From positions 310,001-374,000 of the forward strand of contig JAXMOG010000001.1 in assembly GCA_034670065.1 (NCBI GenBank): 64,000 nucleotides of DNA. The letters run 5' to 3'. Positions 9,108 to 17,600 of the stretch are shown one piece after another. The DNA comes from Mesobacterium_A sp034670065. Its GTDB lineage: Bacteria; Pseudomonadota; Alphaproteobacteria; Rhodobacterales; Rhodobacteraceae. Under the pieces are notes generated by a model, which did no database searches, was not told the origin of the DNA, and saw only the letters and a list, made by a program, of their open reading frames with translations. Position 1 is the stretch's first letter. Each line of letters starts with the position of its first letter. The translations under genes and the position numbers were made by a program.

Positions 9108-9923
9108 ATGCGCCACAGCTTACCACTCGCCCCTCAATTCTATGTGACTGCACCCCAAACGTGCCCCTATCTGGATGGCAGGATGGAGCGGAAGCTGTTC
9201 ACATCCCTGCAAGGCGAGAACGCGGAAAAGCTGAACAACAGCCTGTCCAAACAAGGCTTTCGCCGGTCGCAAAACGTTTTGTACCGGCCGTCATGTTCTG
9301 ACTGCTCTGGCTGCCTGTCGGCACGCATTGATGTTTCCAAATTCACCGCCTCCAAAAGCCAGCGCCGGACGATCAAACGCAATGACTTCTTGTCCCGGCG
9401 CGCGACCAGCCCTTGGGCGACCGAGGAGCAGTATGATTTGTTCCGTCGGTACCTGGACAGCCGCCATGCCGATGGCGGAATGGCGGATATGGATGTGTTT
9501 GAATTCGCCGCGATGATCGAGGAGACGCCGATCAGCACCCGCGTGATCGAGTATTCGGACAAGGAAAGCCAGGAACTGATCGCGGTTTGCCTTACCGATA
9601 TCCTCGATGATGGCGTTTCGATGGTCTACAGCTTTTACCAGCCGGATCTGCCTAAGCAGAGTTTGGGCACCTATATGGTTTTGGACCATGTGAACATCGC
9701 GATAGAAGCGGGCCTGCCCTATGTCTATCTGGGGTACTGGGTGCCGGGCAGCGCAAAGATGGGTTACAAGGCCGGGTTCAGTGGCTTGGAAGTGTACCGT
9801 CGCGGGGTTTGGCAACCTGCCAATAACACGGATGACTTCAGCGATGATTTGCGCCCGCTGACCAACGATCCGATCTCAGAACAGGTTGCCAAGATTTCCT
9901 TGCCGGATTCTCGCAGCGTTTAA
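9108..9923 (+). CDS. bpt: aspartate/glutamate leucyltransferase (Bpt)
   Basis: 271 residues. The N-terminal half has the conserved cysteines (C19 in TCPYL and the CSDCSGC cluster at residues 63-69), and the C-terminal half carries YLGYWVPGSAKMGYKAGF. This is the bacterial Bpt branch of arginyl-tRNA-protein transferases, which adds Leu to N-terminal Asp or Glu and so feeds proteins to ClpAP through the N-degron pathway. The gene is monocistronic and ends 126 bp before a convergent TRAP transporter operon, with a hairpin terminator between. Confidence 0.95.
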   Translation: MRHSLPLAPQFYVTAPQTCPYLDGRMERKLFTSLQGENAEKLNNSLSKQGFRRSQNVLYRPSCSDCSGCLSARIDVSKFTASKSQRRTIKRNDFLSRRATSPWATEEQYDLFRRYLDSRHADGGMADMDVFEFAAMIEETPISTRVIEYSDKESQELIAVCLTDILDDGVSMVYSFYQPDLPKQSLGTYMVLDHVNIAIEAGLPYVYLGYWVPGSAKMGYKAGFSGLEVYRRGVWQPANNTDDFSDDLRPLTNDPISEQVAKISLPDSRSV

Positions 9924-9982
9924 TATCTGACATTTGCGGAACGCCGGTTTCGAACCATCACCACAACCTGCATCAGCAATAG

Positions 9983-10016
9983 AAAAAGGGGCCCGCTTTC
10001 GCCGGCCCCCTTTTTG
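9983..10016. terminator. bidirectional terminator between bpt and the TRAP operon
   Basis: A GC-rich hairpin (GGGGCC and GGCCCC arms around a ten-base loop) is flanked by five A on the left and five T on the right. It can therefore end transcripts from both convergent sides. Confidence 0.85.
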
Positions 10017-10048
10017 TTTCATGAGCTGGTCTTGTGACCAGACGCGTC

Positions 10049-12403
10049 CTATCGGCCGATCAGATCCGGGATAATGGTCACGATGCCCGGAATGAACCAC
10101 AGCAACGCCAGCCCCAAAATCTGGATCAGAACAAAGGGAATGACACCGCGATAGATATGGCCCGTTGTCACTTCTTTTGGGGCCACCCCACGCAGATAGA
10201 ACAGCGCAAAGCCAAAGGGCGGTGTCAGGAACGAGGTTTGCAGATTCACCGCGATCATGATCGTTACCCATTTGGGATCAAACGATCCGCCATAGATAAC
10301 CGGTCCAACGATGGGCACGACGATGTAGATGATTTCTAGGAAATCCAGAACAAAGCCCAGAATGAACAACACCAGCATCACGATCAGGAAGACTTTGAGT
10401 TCATTGTCAAAGCTCTTCAGGAAATCCTGAATATAGTGTTCACCACCGAATGAGATCACCACCAGGTTCAGCAACTGGCTGGCAATCAGGATGGTAAACA
10501 CCATGCTGGTCACCTTTGCCGTTTCCCGTACCGCCGGGCTAAGTACACCCGTACGATACAGCACCCAACAACTGTAAAGCAGACCGAACAGCGCATAGAG
10601 ATACGCGCCATACGCGATGAAGAAGAACAGCCAGCTTTCCGCACTGACACCGTCTTGATTGACACGCAGGTCGAAGTTGGTGCCGACCAAGATCATGATC
10701 AATGTCGCAAAGGTGGAATAGATGATGATCTTGCCGTCGCCACCCTCTTCTTTCAGTCGACGATAGGCCGCCAGCATGATCGCACCCGCCGCACCAAGCG
10801 CCGCCGCTGGGGTTGGGTTGGTGATACCCCCCAGAATGGAGCCCAACACAGCAACAATCAGGATCAGCGGTGGAAAGACCACACGGATCAGTTCGTTCTT
10901 GGACAATCTGATCGCCGCTTCCCGTGCGCCCCACAGGGCGATGACGCCGGGAATTAGCATCAAAGCGACGGTCATGCCCGAAGACGTGGTCGGCGCAATC
11001 AGCAACCAATCAACGATCAGCGCCAGAACAACACCACCTGCCCCAATCATCAACGGACGCGGATCAGAGCTTGGCGAAATGCCACGTGCCAAAGCCAGTG
11101 TCAGGCTGACCATAACCAGCAAGATCGCGATACCCGTGCCGATAGGCGCTGCGCTGGAAACTTTTTCTGCGCGCAAGGTCGTGATCTCTTCTTCGCTCAG
11201 ACGACGGCTTTGCTGCACACCTCCGCTATCATCGATGGACGTTTGCTGTTCAACCGCAGCGTCCCAAGCTTCCTGACCGTGAAGTTCGATCATAGACGCT
11301 TTACACTGATCCCCGACGTTTGTGCGCAGGCTTGCACCCTCACCAACATCAGAGAAGCTGTCGATTTGTGTGGATTGCGACCCAACGATGCCAATCTGAC
11401 CCAGCGCAATCGTACCGACGATCAACAGGATCGGAACACCCAGGAACCAGGTGAATGCCTCGCTCTTGGTGACAGGTTCGTTGCTGGTTTCACCCAATGA
11501 CACAGGCGGTGCCTTGGATGGGTTCAACAGCGCGAAGCCAAAGGCATAAGCGGCATAGAGACCCGCCAACAGGATACCCGGCAACAGCGCGGCCTGGAAC
11601 AATGTGCCCACCGATACAACAGCCGGTTTGCCCAGATAGGTCAACGCATCGGTACATCCGGCAACTTGGGCACGGCTTTCCTGCGCGGCGGAATACAAGT
11701 CACCCGCCAAGGTGCCCAGCAGAACGATCACGATAGATGGCGGAATAATCTGCCCCAACGTCCCGGATGCCGCGATGACCCCCGTTGCCAGTTCCGGCGA
11801 ATAGTTGTTGCGCAACATGGTTGGCAGGGCCAACAGCCCCATCGTGACCACGGTCGCACCCACAATACCGGTGGAAGCCGCCAGAAACGCACCCACAACA
11901 ACGATCGAAACAGCCAGACCACCCGGCAGTGGGCCAAAGACCCGTGCCATGGTTGTCAGCAGATCATTGGCGATCTTGGAGCGTTCCAAAACGATACCCA
12001 TCAGGACGAACATCAGAACGGCCAGCAAGGTTTCAATGGATTGGCCCGCGATAACACGTTCGTTTATGCGGTTGACGATAAAGGAAATATTCCGATCCAT
12101 CGCCTGCTGCCAGCCGCCTTCGAACACGTGTTCGGCAACGCGTGGCAGATCAGGGTAGCGGAAGAGCGAAATCTTATCAGGGGCAACCCCATCTGACACC
12201 AGCGCCTTGTAGGCTGGTGCGGCGGTGTCAATCGCCTGGTGGATCAGCAATCCTGCGCTGTCCAAAGCGGCGATAATACCAAAGGAAATGGCCCCGGCGC
12301 CCCCGATGGCAAACGCCACAGGAAAGCCTGACAAGATTGCTGAAAACAGCGAAAGGAATACGATGATCAGGCCGATCTCGACGCCATCAAGTCCAAACAA
12401 CAT
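10049..12403 (-). CDS. TRAP transporter large permease (DctM type, oversized)
   Basis: 784 residues, far longer than the 425-450 of common DctM proteins. The N-terminal part holds DctM signatures such as GASTGIVGATVV-like FLAASTGIVGATVVTMGLLA and SGTLGQIIPPSIVI; the C-terminal part holds VNLQTSFLTPPFGFALFYLR. Between them are a hydrophilic stretch of about 90 residues (near 350-440) and extra membrane helices. It is the ion-coupled translocation subunit, acting with DctQ and the periplasmic DctP encoded upstream; 12 bp separate it from dctQ. Large DctM variants of this kind occur in the mannitol/chloroaromatic (2-oxoacid) TRAP group. Substrate is inferred from that group only. Confidence 0.93.
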   Translation of the reverse strand: MLFGLDGVEIGLIIVFLSLFSAILSGFPVAFAIGGAGAISFGIIAALDSAGLLIHQAIDTAAPAYKALVSDGVAPDKISLFRYPDLPRVAEHVFEGGWQQAMDRNISFIVNRINERVIAGQSIETLLAVLMFVLMGIVLERSKIANDLLTTMARVFGPLPGGLAVSIVVVGAFLAASTGIVGATVVTMGLLALPTMLRNNYSPELATGVIAASGTLGQIIPPSIVIVLLGTLAGDLYSAAQESRAQVAGCTDALTYLGKPAVVSVGTLFQAALLPGILLAGLYAAYAFGFALLNPSKAPPVSLGETSNEPVTKSEAFTWFLGVPILLIVGTIALGQIGIVGSQSTQIDSFSDVGEGASLRTNVGDQCKASMIELHGQEAWDAAVEQQTSIDDSGGVQQSRRLSEEEITTLRAEKVSSAAPIGTGIAILLVMVSLTLALARGISPSSDPRPLMIGAGGVVLALIVDWLLIAPTTSSGMTVALMLIPGVIALWGAREAAIRLSKNELIRVVFPPLILIVAVLGSILGGITNPTPAAALGAAGAIMLAAYRRLKEEGGDGKIIIYSTFATLIMILVGTNFDLRVNQDGVSAESWLFFFIAYGAYLYALFGLLYSCWVLYRTGVLSPAVRETAKVTSMVFTILIASQLLNLVVISFGGEHYIQDFLKSFDNELKVFLIVMLVLFILGFVLDFLEIIYIVVPIVGPVIYGGSFDPKWVTIMIAVNLQTSFLTPPFGFALFYLRGVAPKEVTTGHIYRGVIPFVLIQILGLALLWFIPGIVTIIPDLIGR

Positions 12404-12415
12404 CTGCGCGTCCCC

Positions 12416-13375
12416 TTAGAGTTCCGCGTGGTCGAAGGCTTCTTCGCCTTGTTCGAACACGTCTTTGTCGAGATATTTTTCTACGCTGGCTTCGCCTTCT
12501 TTCCGTTCCAGATAGCTGCGCCAGAAAAAGGCGAAGGCCTGAAGGAAAATCATGCCGCACAGCACAACGATCAGGATTTTGAAGAGGAAATACCCGGTGA
12601 AACCATTCGGGCTGAAACCGATCGTTTCGACATTCCAGCGGAACGCACGGGCCTTCAGCAACAACCGATCCAGTTGATCAGACGCCGAAGGTTTCGGCAC
12701 GATCAGGTGGCGCCACATGAAGTACCACGAATACATCCACAAAAGCGTTGCCATTGGGATCATGAAAAACAGGCTGCCCAGCATGTCGATCAAACGCTGA
12801 GTGCGGAATTTGACTGCGGAATACACCAGATCAACCCGAACGTGACCGCCTTGAACGAAAGTGTAGGTCAAACACAGCGCGACGATGATCGCGTTGTACA
12901 GTTTCAGCTCTTCTGCCCACCACGAGATATCGAATTCCAGCGGGATGCCGAAGCCGATCGAAATGTCGGGTCGGGTAAAGATACGCTGCAAGAAGACGAT
13001 TAGTGTTTGCTGCAACACCATCAGCAAGCCCGCCCATGCGGCGAACCGGCCAACCGTATTGGCAAACCCTTCCAGCACACGCACGCCACCCCACATGAAG
13101 CGGTTGTTCCACATGCCGATGCCGGTCAGAACCAAGAAAAAGGTAAAAACAACAAAGAAGAATTCTGTCGAACCGCCATAATACACAACGCGCATCAGGG
13201 ATTGTTTGTCTTCCAGTGTTTCGGCCCCGTTCACCCAGGCCAGCCAACTGCCAGGATGGGTGATTGCGTAACCCAGATTGTAAAAGGCCATACCAATCTG
13301 CGTTATCACCCAAAGGATGCCATTGCCCAAGCCGGCAATCGCTTCACCAAGACTGATCGCGCGAACGTCTTCCAT
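12416..13375 (-). CDS. TRAP transporter small permease (DctQ type, oversized)
   Basis: 319 residues against about 160-200 for ordinary DctQ. Several hydrophobic segments are visible; the central part (about residues 140-220: IIVALCLTYTFVQGGHVRVD, then GSLFFMIPMATLLWMYSWYF) is the DctQ core, while the N-terminal 130 residues are an extension with further helices. It forms the membrane complex with DctM. It lies between dctP and dctM, separated from dctP by 115 bp that contain a strong hairpin. Confidence 0.9.
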   Translation of the reverse strand: MEDVRAISLGEAIAGLGNGILWVITQIGMAFYNLGYAITHPGSWLAWVNGAETLEDKQSLMRVVYYGGSTEFFFVVFTFFLVLTGIGMWNNRFMWGGVRVLEGFANTVGRFAAWAGLLMVLQQTLIVFLQRIFTRPDISIGFGIPLEFDISWWAEELKLYNAIIVALCLTYTFVQGGHVRVDLVYSAVKFRTQRLIDMLGSLFFMIPMATLLWMYSWYFMWRHLIVPKPSASDQLDRLLLKARAFRWNVETIGFSPNGFTGYFLFKILIVVLCGMIFLQAFAFFWRSYLERKEGEASVEKYLDKDVFEQGEEAFDHAEL

Positions 13376-13441
13376 GCTGTGTCCCCCGTGTCCGCTATAC
13401 GTTGCCGGACGAACCGGACGGACTATTCAGGTATCAGGAAA

Positions 13442-13464
13442 GGGCCCCTGCATCGCAGAGGCCC
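13442..13464 (-). promoter_or_regulatory. intercistronic hairpin between dctP and dctQ
   Basis: On the minus strand a ten-base-pair stem (GGGCCTCTGC with GCAGGGGCCC, one U-G pair) closes a GAU loop, followed by a short T run. Hairpins here in solute-binding-protein operons are known to protect or partly end the upstream message, so that binding protein is made in excess over permease. Confidence 0.75.
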
Positions 13465-13490
13465 TGATTTTTAGAGCGAAATCGTATTGA

Positions 13491-14579
13491 TCACTCGCCG
13501 CCCAGTACGCGCACACGCTGTGCAACATAGTAGCCGTCGGATTTGTTGATCCAGCTTGCCGAGTTTGCCAGCGAGGTCTCGAACGAGTTGCGAACCTTTG
13601 CGAACAGTTCGTCGCCCATGTTCTCGTCCATGACTTCTTTGGACGCGGTGCCGAAGGCATCCCAAACATCGTCAGAGAATTGCAGCGTCTTGACGCCCTG
13701 TGCCTGCAGACGAGCCAAAGCGGCACCGTTGTTGGCCAGAGTTTCAGCCAGCTGGTACTGAGTCACAGCCATCGAAGCATAACGCAGGATCGCTTTGTGC
13801 TGGTCAGACAGTTCGTTCCAAACATCCAAGTTCACCGAGGATGCCAGTGCCGAGCCCGGCTCGTGGAAACCAGCGGTGTAGTAGATTTTTGCAACTTCCT
13901 GGAAGCCGGCGCGTTCGTCAGCCATTGGGCCAACCCACTCCAGACCGTCCAGAGCGCCCGAAGACAGCGCTTGATACAGTTCGCCGCCTGGAATGTTCTG
14001 AACGGATGCGCCCAGTTTACCCAGAACTTTGCCGCCCAGACCAGGCATGCGGAATTTCAGACCGTTAAAGTCTGCCGCAGACGTGATTTCCTTGCGGAAC
14101 CAACCACCGGATTGCGAACCGGAGTTACCCGACAGCAGACCTTTGAGGTTGAAGATTTCGCCCATTTCATCGTGCAGCTGTTCGCCGCCGCCATGGTAGT
14201 ACCAGTTGGACACTTCTTGCGCGGTGCCGCCAAATGGAACAGCCGTGAAATAAGCGTAGGCTGGGTGCTGACCGATGTAATAGTAATCAGCCGAGTGATA
14301 CATATCGGCTTGGCCTGACGACACAGCGTCAAAAACTTCCAGTGCGCCAACCAGTTCGCCCGGTGCTTTTTTGTCGATGATCAAGCTGCCACCCGACAAT
14401 TCGCGAACCATGGTCTCAAGATAGGTTGCGGCATCATCCAGCACAGCAAAACCACGAGGCCACGATGTGACCATGGTCAATGTGCGGGTGCTTTGTGCCA
14501 CCAGCGGTGTGGCCAGCGTAGATGCGGCGGCCGCACCGGCGCCAACAGTAGATGCTCTTAGAAATGAACGACGATCCAT
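13491..14579 (-). CDS. TRAP transporter substrate-binding protein (TakP-like DctP)
   Basis: 362 residues. The N-terminus MDRRSFLRAS followed by a hydrophobic stretch ending LVAQ looks like a Tat signal peptide. YYYIGQHPAYAYFTAVPFG, GGWFRKEI and LDGLEWVGP match the TakP/mannitol-chloroaromatic branch of DctP proteins; Rhodobacter TakP binds 2-oxoacids through Na+. The mature protein would capture a carboxylate in the periplasm and deliver it to DctQM. It is the first gene of the operon and is divergent from a Cache histidine kinase, which makes it a likely target of that two-component system. Confidence 0.93.
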   Translation of the reverse strand: MDRRSFLRASTVGAGAAAASTLATPLVAQSTRTLTMVTSWPRGFAVLDDAATYLETMVRELSGGSLIIDKKAPGELVGALEVFDAVSSGQADMYHSADYYYIGQHPAYAYFTAVPFGGTAQEVSNWYYHGGGEQLHDEMGEIFNLKGLLSGNSGSQSGGWFRKEITSAADFNGLKFRMPGLGGKVLGKLGASVQNIPGGELYQALSSGALDGLEWVGPMADERAGFQEVAKIYYTAGFHEPGSALASSVNLDVWNELSDQHKAILRYASMAVTQYQLAETLANNGAALARLQAQGVKTLQFSDDVWDAFGTASKEVMDENMGDELFAKVRNSFETSLANSASWINKSDGYYVAQRVRVLGGE

Positions 14580-14685
14580 TCAGGTATCCTCCCTAACATA
14601 TGGATGCGTGAAACGCAGCGTCCGCGTGACGCGCGGATCATTAAGTCATCGAAAGCTATCGGTGTGAAACCGCAAAGAAAATACC

Positions 14686-14704
14686 CACTCCTACGTAGTC
14701 AGTG
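14686..14704. promoter_or_regulatory. palindrome in the TRAP / two-component divergent region
   Basis: CTACGTAG (14691-14698) is a perfect palindrome and is flanked by CACT and AGTG, giving a near-symmetric site of about 19 bp. It lies in the 239-bp gap between dctP and the kinase gene, where a LuxR-type regulator would be expected to bind. No experimental match is known to me. Confidence 0.4.
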
Positions 14705-14818
14705 CCGAAAAATGCCGCTTTTAATAGTTTTTTCGGTTTGGAAGGTGGTTTTTGATAGGTTGCCTCTGTGCATGCGCCCTCTTTTGTCTTGGCGATGATT
14801 CCGGCATAGATGTGATCC

Positions 14819-16243
14819 ATGCGTGCCCTGTTTACCCGCCTTCAACCAACCTACGGACAGAAGCTTTTCCTTCTGGCTGCGGTTCCGTTGATTTTGGCGG
14901 TTGGGGCAATTGCGGTTCTGGTGGCCGTGCAATCACGCGAGTTGGCAGAGCGTGAAATCCGTAGTCTTGAAACCCAGTTGATCGAGGCGAAAAAGCGCGA
15001 ATTGCGCAATTACGTAACCCAGGCGCGCAACGGGTTTTACTTTATTTACGGCAACGCAGCGCCAGATGATGACGACGCAAAACGCCAAGTCATGCAGATC
15101 CTGTCGGCCATGATCTATGGCGATGAGGGTTTCTTCTTTGTCTATGATTATGATGGCACCAATCTGGTTTCGCCGCGACAGACCGAATTGATTGGCAGGA
15201 ATTTATTCGATCAAACCGACGGCGAAGGCACACCGGTGGTGGCAGAGTTTATCGAAACAGCGCGTCAGGGGGCTGGGTATGTCGAACATCTTTGGCAGAA
15301 ACCTTCGACCGGCGAAGAGGCCCGCATGATCACCTATGTGACGTCGTTCCCATCGTGGCGGTGGGCGGTGGGCACAGGCGTGTTCATTGACGATATCGTG
15401 GCCTCAGTAGCGGCGACACGCGCCGAGGTATCCGCAAGAATTCAAAGGACTTTTTTGTATATTGGGGGCATCACGCTGGCCGCGCTGCTGTTGGTGTTCT
15501 TGTCCGGTATTTTCTTGAACGTCCGTGAACGGCGGCTGGCCGACACCAAGTTGAAAGCACTGACCCAACGGGTCTTTGATGCGCAAGAGGAAGAACGTGG
15601 GCGCGTTGCGCGCGAATTGCACGACGGCATCAGTCAGATCCTGGTGGGCGTAAAATTTGCGTTAGACGTCGCTCGGCGCCGTTTTGAAAACGGCGACACA
15701 CGCGCCAAGGAAAGCCTGACGCGGGGTGTTGAAACACTGTCGCAGGCCATTCAGGAAGTACGCCGTATCAGCCGCGATTTGCGCCCCGGTGTTCTGGATG
15801 ATCTGGGTCTGGGGCCCGCGCTGAATTCGTTGACCGAAGATTTCCGCAATCGCACCGGCATCGACACATCCTTCAGTACCGTGGTTTTTCACAACCGTTT
15901 GGACGACGAAAGCAAGATCGCCCTGTACCGTGTGGCCCAGGAAGCATTGACCAATATCGAACGCCATTCCGCCGCCAGCAAGGTGTCACTGGATCTGCGC
16001 GGCCACCGTCGTGGGGCCACAATGCGGGTGGCTGACAACGGATGTGGCATAGATTCGTTTAGCGGGTCCACGCGTGGAACCGGCCTTGGTCTGCGCAATA
16101 TGCAGGAACGTATGGATCAATTGGGCGGAGCCCTGAGCATATTGTCTTCGCGTGACGGGACGGTTATCGAAGCAACCATTCCCCTGACCCACCTCTTGCC
16201 GCCCGAAGACAGCGGCTCAGCCGTTAAGAGAGTTCCGTCATGA
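14819..16243 (+). CDS. Cache-domain sensor histidine kinase (NarX/DegS type)
   Basis: 474 residues. A membrane helix at about 18-38 is followed by a periplasmic Cache-like sensor (GDEGFFFVYDYDGTNLVSP, then SFPSWRWAVGTGVF) and a second helix at about 219-240. The cytoplasmic part has a HisKA_3 phosphoacceptor (ERGRVARELHDGISQ, His in ELHD) and an HATPase with VADNGCGID and GTGLGLRNM. Cache kinases often sense small carboxylates. The stop overlaps the start of the response regulator gene by ATGA, so the two are translationally coupled. Its position, back to back with the TRAP genes, suggests it controls uptake of its own ligand. Confidence 0.93.
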   Translation: MRALFTRLQPTYGQKLFLLAAVPLILAVGAIAVLVAVQSRELAEREIRSLETQLIEAKKRELRNYVTQARNGFYFIYGNAAPDDDDAKRQVMQILSAMIYGDEGFFFVYDYDGTNLVSPRQTELIGRNLFDQTDGEGTPVVAEFIETARQGAGYVEHLWQKPSTGEEARMITYVTSFPSWRWAVGTGVFIDDIVASVAATRAEVSARIQRTFLYIGGITLAALLLVFLSGIFLNVRERRLADTKLKALTQRVFDAQEEERGRVARELHDGISQILVGVKFALDVARRRFENGDTRAKESLTRGVETLSQAIQEVRRISRDLRPGVLDDLGLGPALNSLTEDFRNRTGIDTSFSTVVFHNRLDDESKIALYRVAQEALTNIERHSAASKVSLDLRGHRRGATMRVADNGCGIDSFSGSTRGTGLGLRNMQERMDQLGGALSILSSRDGTVIEATIPLTHLLPPEDSGSAVKRVPS

Positions 16244-16887
16244 GCAGACCAACCCGCGTCGTTATCGTTGACGATCATCCTATGGTCGCCGAAGGCATCG
16301 AAGCTATTCTGGACAGCTATGAAGATCTGACAGTGCTGGCCACACTCTCGGATGGCCAACAGGTGACCGATCAATTGCTGGAACTGCAACCGGATGTGAT
16401 CTTGATGGATCTGAACATGCCGGGAATGAGCGGGTTGACGGCGACTGAGATCATTCTGGAGAAACGTCCCGAAACGCGCATTCTGATCCTGTCGATGCAT
16501 GACTCGCCTGAATACATTTCAACCGCGCTCAGCCACGGCGCACGTGGTTATGTACTGAAGGACGTGCCGACAGACGAAATTAAGGCCGCCATTGATGCGG
16601 TCATGCGCGGCGAACAGTATCTTTGCACGGGTGCCGAAGGTGCACTTTCCCCTCCGGGCGGGGAAATCGAACGCGTGTCCTTGACCAACCGCGAACAGAC
16701 CATCTTGTTGGAACTGGCGCAGGGCAAGTCAAACAAACAAGTGGCTCAGGTTTTGGATATTTCGGTTCGAACGGTCGAAACCCACCGCAAGAATATCAAG
16801 CGTAAGCTTGGTATCAGCTCTACCGCCGGATTGACTCGCTACGCGCTGGAACATGGGGTTCTGCAGGGCACCGGCGTCAAAGTCTGA
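16240..16887 (+). CDS. LuxR/NarL-family response regulator
   Basis: 215 residues. The receiver has the acidic pair D11-D12, phosphoacceptor D57 (ILMDLNMPG) and K106-region LKD; the C-terminal LuxR-type helix-turn-helix reads LTNREQTILLELAQGKSNKQ and VRTVETHRKNIKRKLG. It is the partner of the Cache kinase whose gene it overlaps by four bases. A role in activating the divergent TRAP operon is inferred from position only. Confidence 0.95.
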   Translation: MSRPTRVVIVDDHPMVAEGIEAILDSYEDLTVLATLSDGQQVTDQLLELQPDVILMDLNMPGMSGLTATEIILEKRPETRILILSMHDSPEYISTALSHGARGYVLKDVPTDEIKAAIDAVMRGEQYLCTGAEGALSPPGGEIERVSLTNREQTILLELAQGKSNKQVAQVLDISVRTVETHRKNIKRKLGISSTAGLTRYALEHGVLQGTGVKV

Positions 16888-16893
16888 TTGTCG

Positions 16894-17100
16894 TCAGACT
16901 TCGGTTCCGGCGTCCTTGTCGCAATCAAACAGGTTTTGGATACCAAAGACAGCCTTGTGCAGCGCAGGCTCTTCTGCGCTGACCGTTTGGCGCGACACAT
17001 CAAAATGCGCGCCCAGTACCAGCACAATCAGCGCTGCCAAAACAATTGCTTGTGGCGTCGAGAAATCGCGGAAGAAGACGTTTTTACGAACTTTGGCCAT
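16894..17100 (-). CDS. small single-pass membrane protein, unknown
   Basis: 68 residues with one hydrophobic segment (AIVLAALIVLVLGAHF, about residues 18-33) between a basic N-terminus (MAKVRKNVFFRD) and an acidic tail. It is convergent with the response regulator gene, six bases apart. No family is recognised. The charge pattern and membrane helix favour a real gene, but the ribosome site is weak. Confidence 0.5.
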   Translation of the reverse strand: MAKVRKNVFFRDFSTPQAIVLAALIVLVLGAHFDVSRQTVSAEEPALHKAVFGIQNLFDCDKDAGTEV

Positions 17101-17403
17101 GGGGCACCCTGATGGTTTTTCATCTGTTATCTAAACTGCTTGGTTCAGTATTGAGAATTTCAAGGTGATAATCAATTCACGTGTTCGCGCGTTTTTTGCA
17201 TAGACTTGAAACATAAATGTTTGGTTCTCTGTCTAGCCCCTCTCCCTTGCAGCGCTTTTTCCGGACCCCGCAGTTTTGATTTTTTCGGCAAAAGTCCGGT
17301 TTTTCCACCGTGAAGTTTTCGAAAATGTCCGTTCAAAGCCCGGTTTGGGTAATTTCCGCAAAGAAAATAGACCTCAGAGGTAACTTATTCTGCATTTATG
17401 CGG

Positions 17404-17432
17404 TTGACGCCCCGTTTTACCGGACCTAGATT
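17404..17432 (+). promoter_or_regulatory. sigma70-type promoter of the ilvBN operon
   Basis: TTGACG (17404-17409) and TAGATT (17427-17432) are separated by exactly 17 bases. A transcript starting near 17439 would contain the leader peptide and attenuator that follow. Confidence 0.7.
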
Positions 17433-17460
17433 ATCCGCCACGCAAGGAAGGGTCGATCAC

Positions 17461-17508
17461 GTGAATACTCTAGTAGTCATTATGAGACACAGGCGTATGG
17501 GCCGGTAA
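17461..17508 (+). CDS. ilv leader peptide (attenuation)
   Basis: A 15-codon reading frame starting GTG and encoding MNTLVVIMRHRRMGR. It contains consecutive Leu-Val-Val-Ile codons, the three end products controlled by acetolactate synthase. An AAGGAAGGG ribosome site lies eight bases upstream (17444-17452). The Leu codon is CTA and the first Val codon GTA, both uncommon in the neighbouring genes, which would sharpen ribosome stalling. A terminator hairpin follows 26 bases after the stop. Together this is the layout of a branched-chain amino acid attenuator. Confidence 0.85.
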   Translation: MNTLVVIMRHRRMGR

Positions 17509-17533
17509 CGGACACCAGATAGGTAACCCATGC

Positions 17534-17561
17534 GCCCTCGACTGATCGTCGGGGGCTTTTT
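17534..17561 (+). terminator. attenuator terminator upstream of ilvB
   Basis: GCCCTCGAC (17534-17542) pairs with GTCGGGGGC (17548-17556) over nine base pairs with one wobble and a five-base loop, followed by five T. It lies between the leader peptide and ilvB. A second stem, CGTATGGG (17494-17501) with CCCATGCG (17527-17534), joins the end of the leader frame to the base of the terminator and could be the ribosome-sensitive alternative or pause structure. Confidence 0.87.
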
Positions 17562-17600
17562 CTTGGCAAGTTGAAGAGACGTCGTATTTGGAGCAAGACG

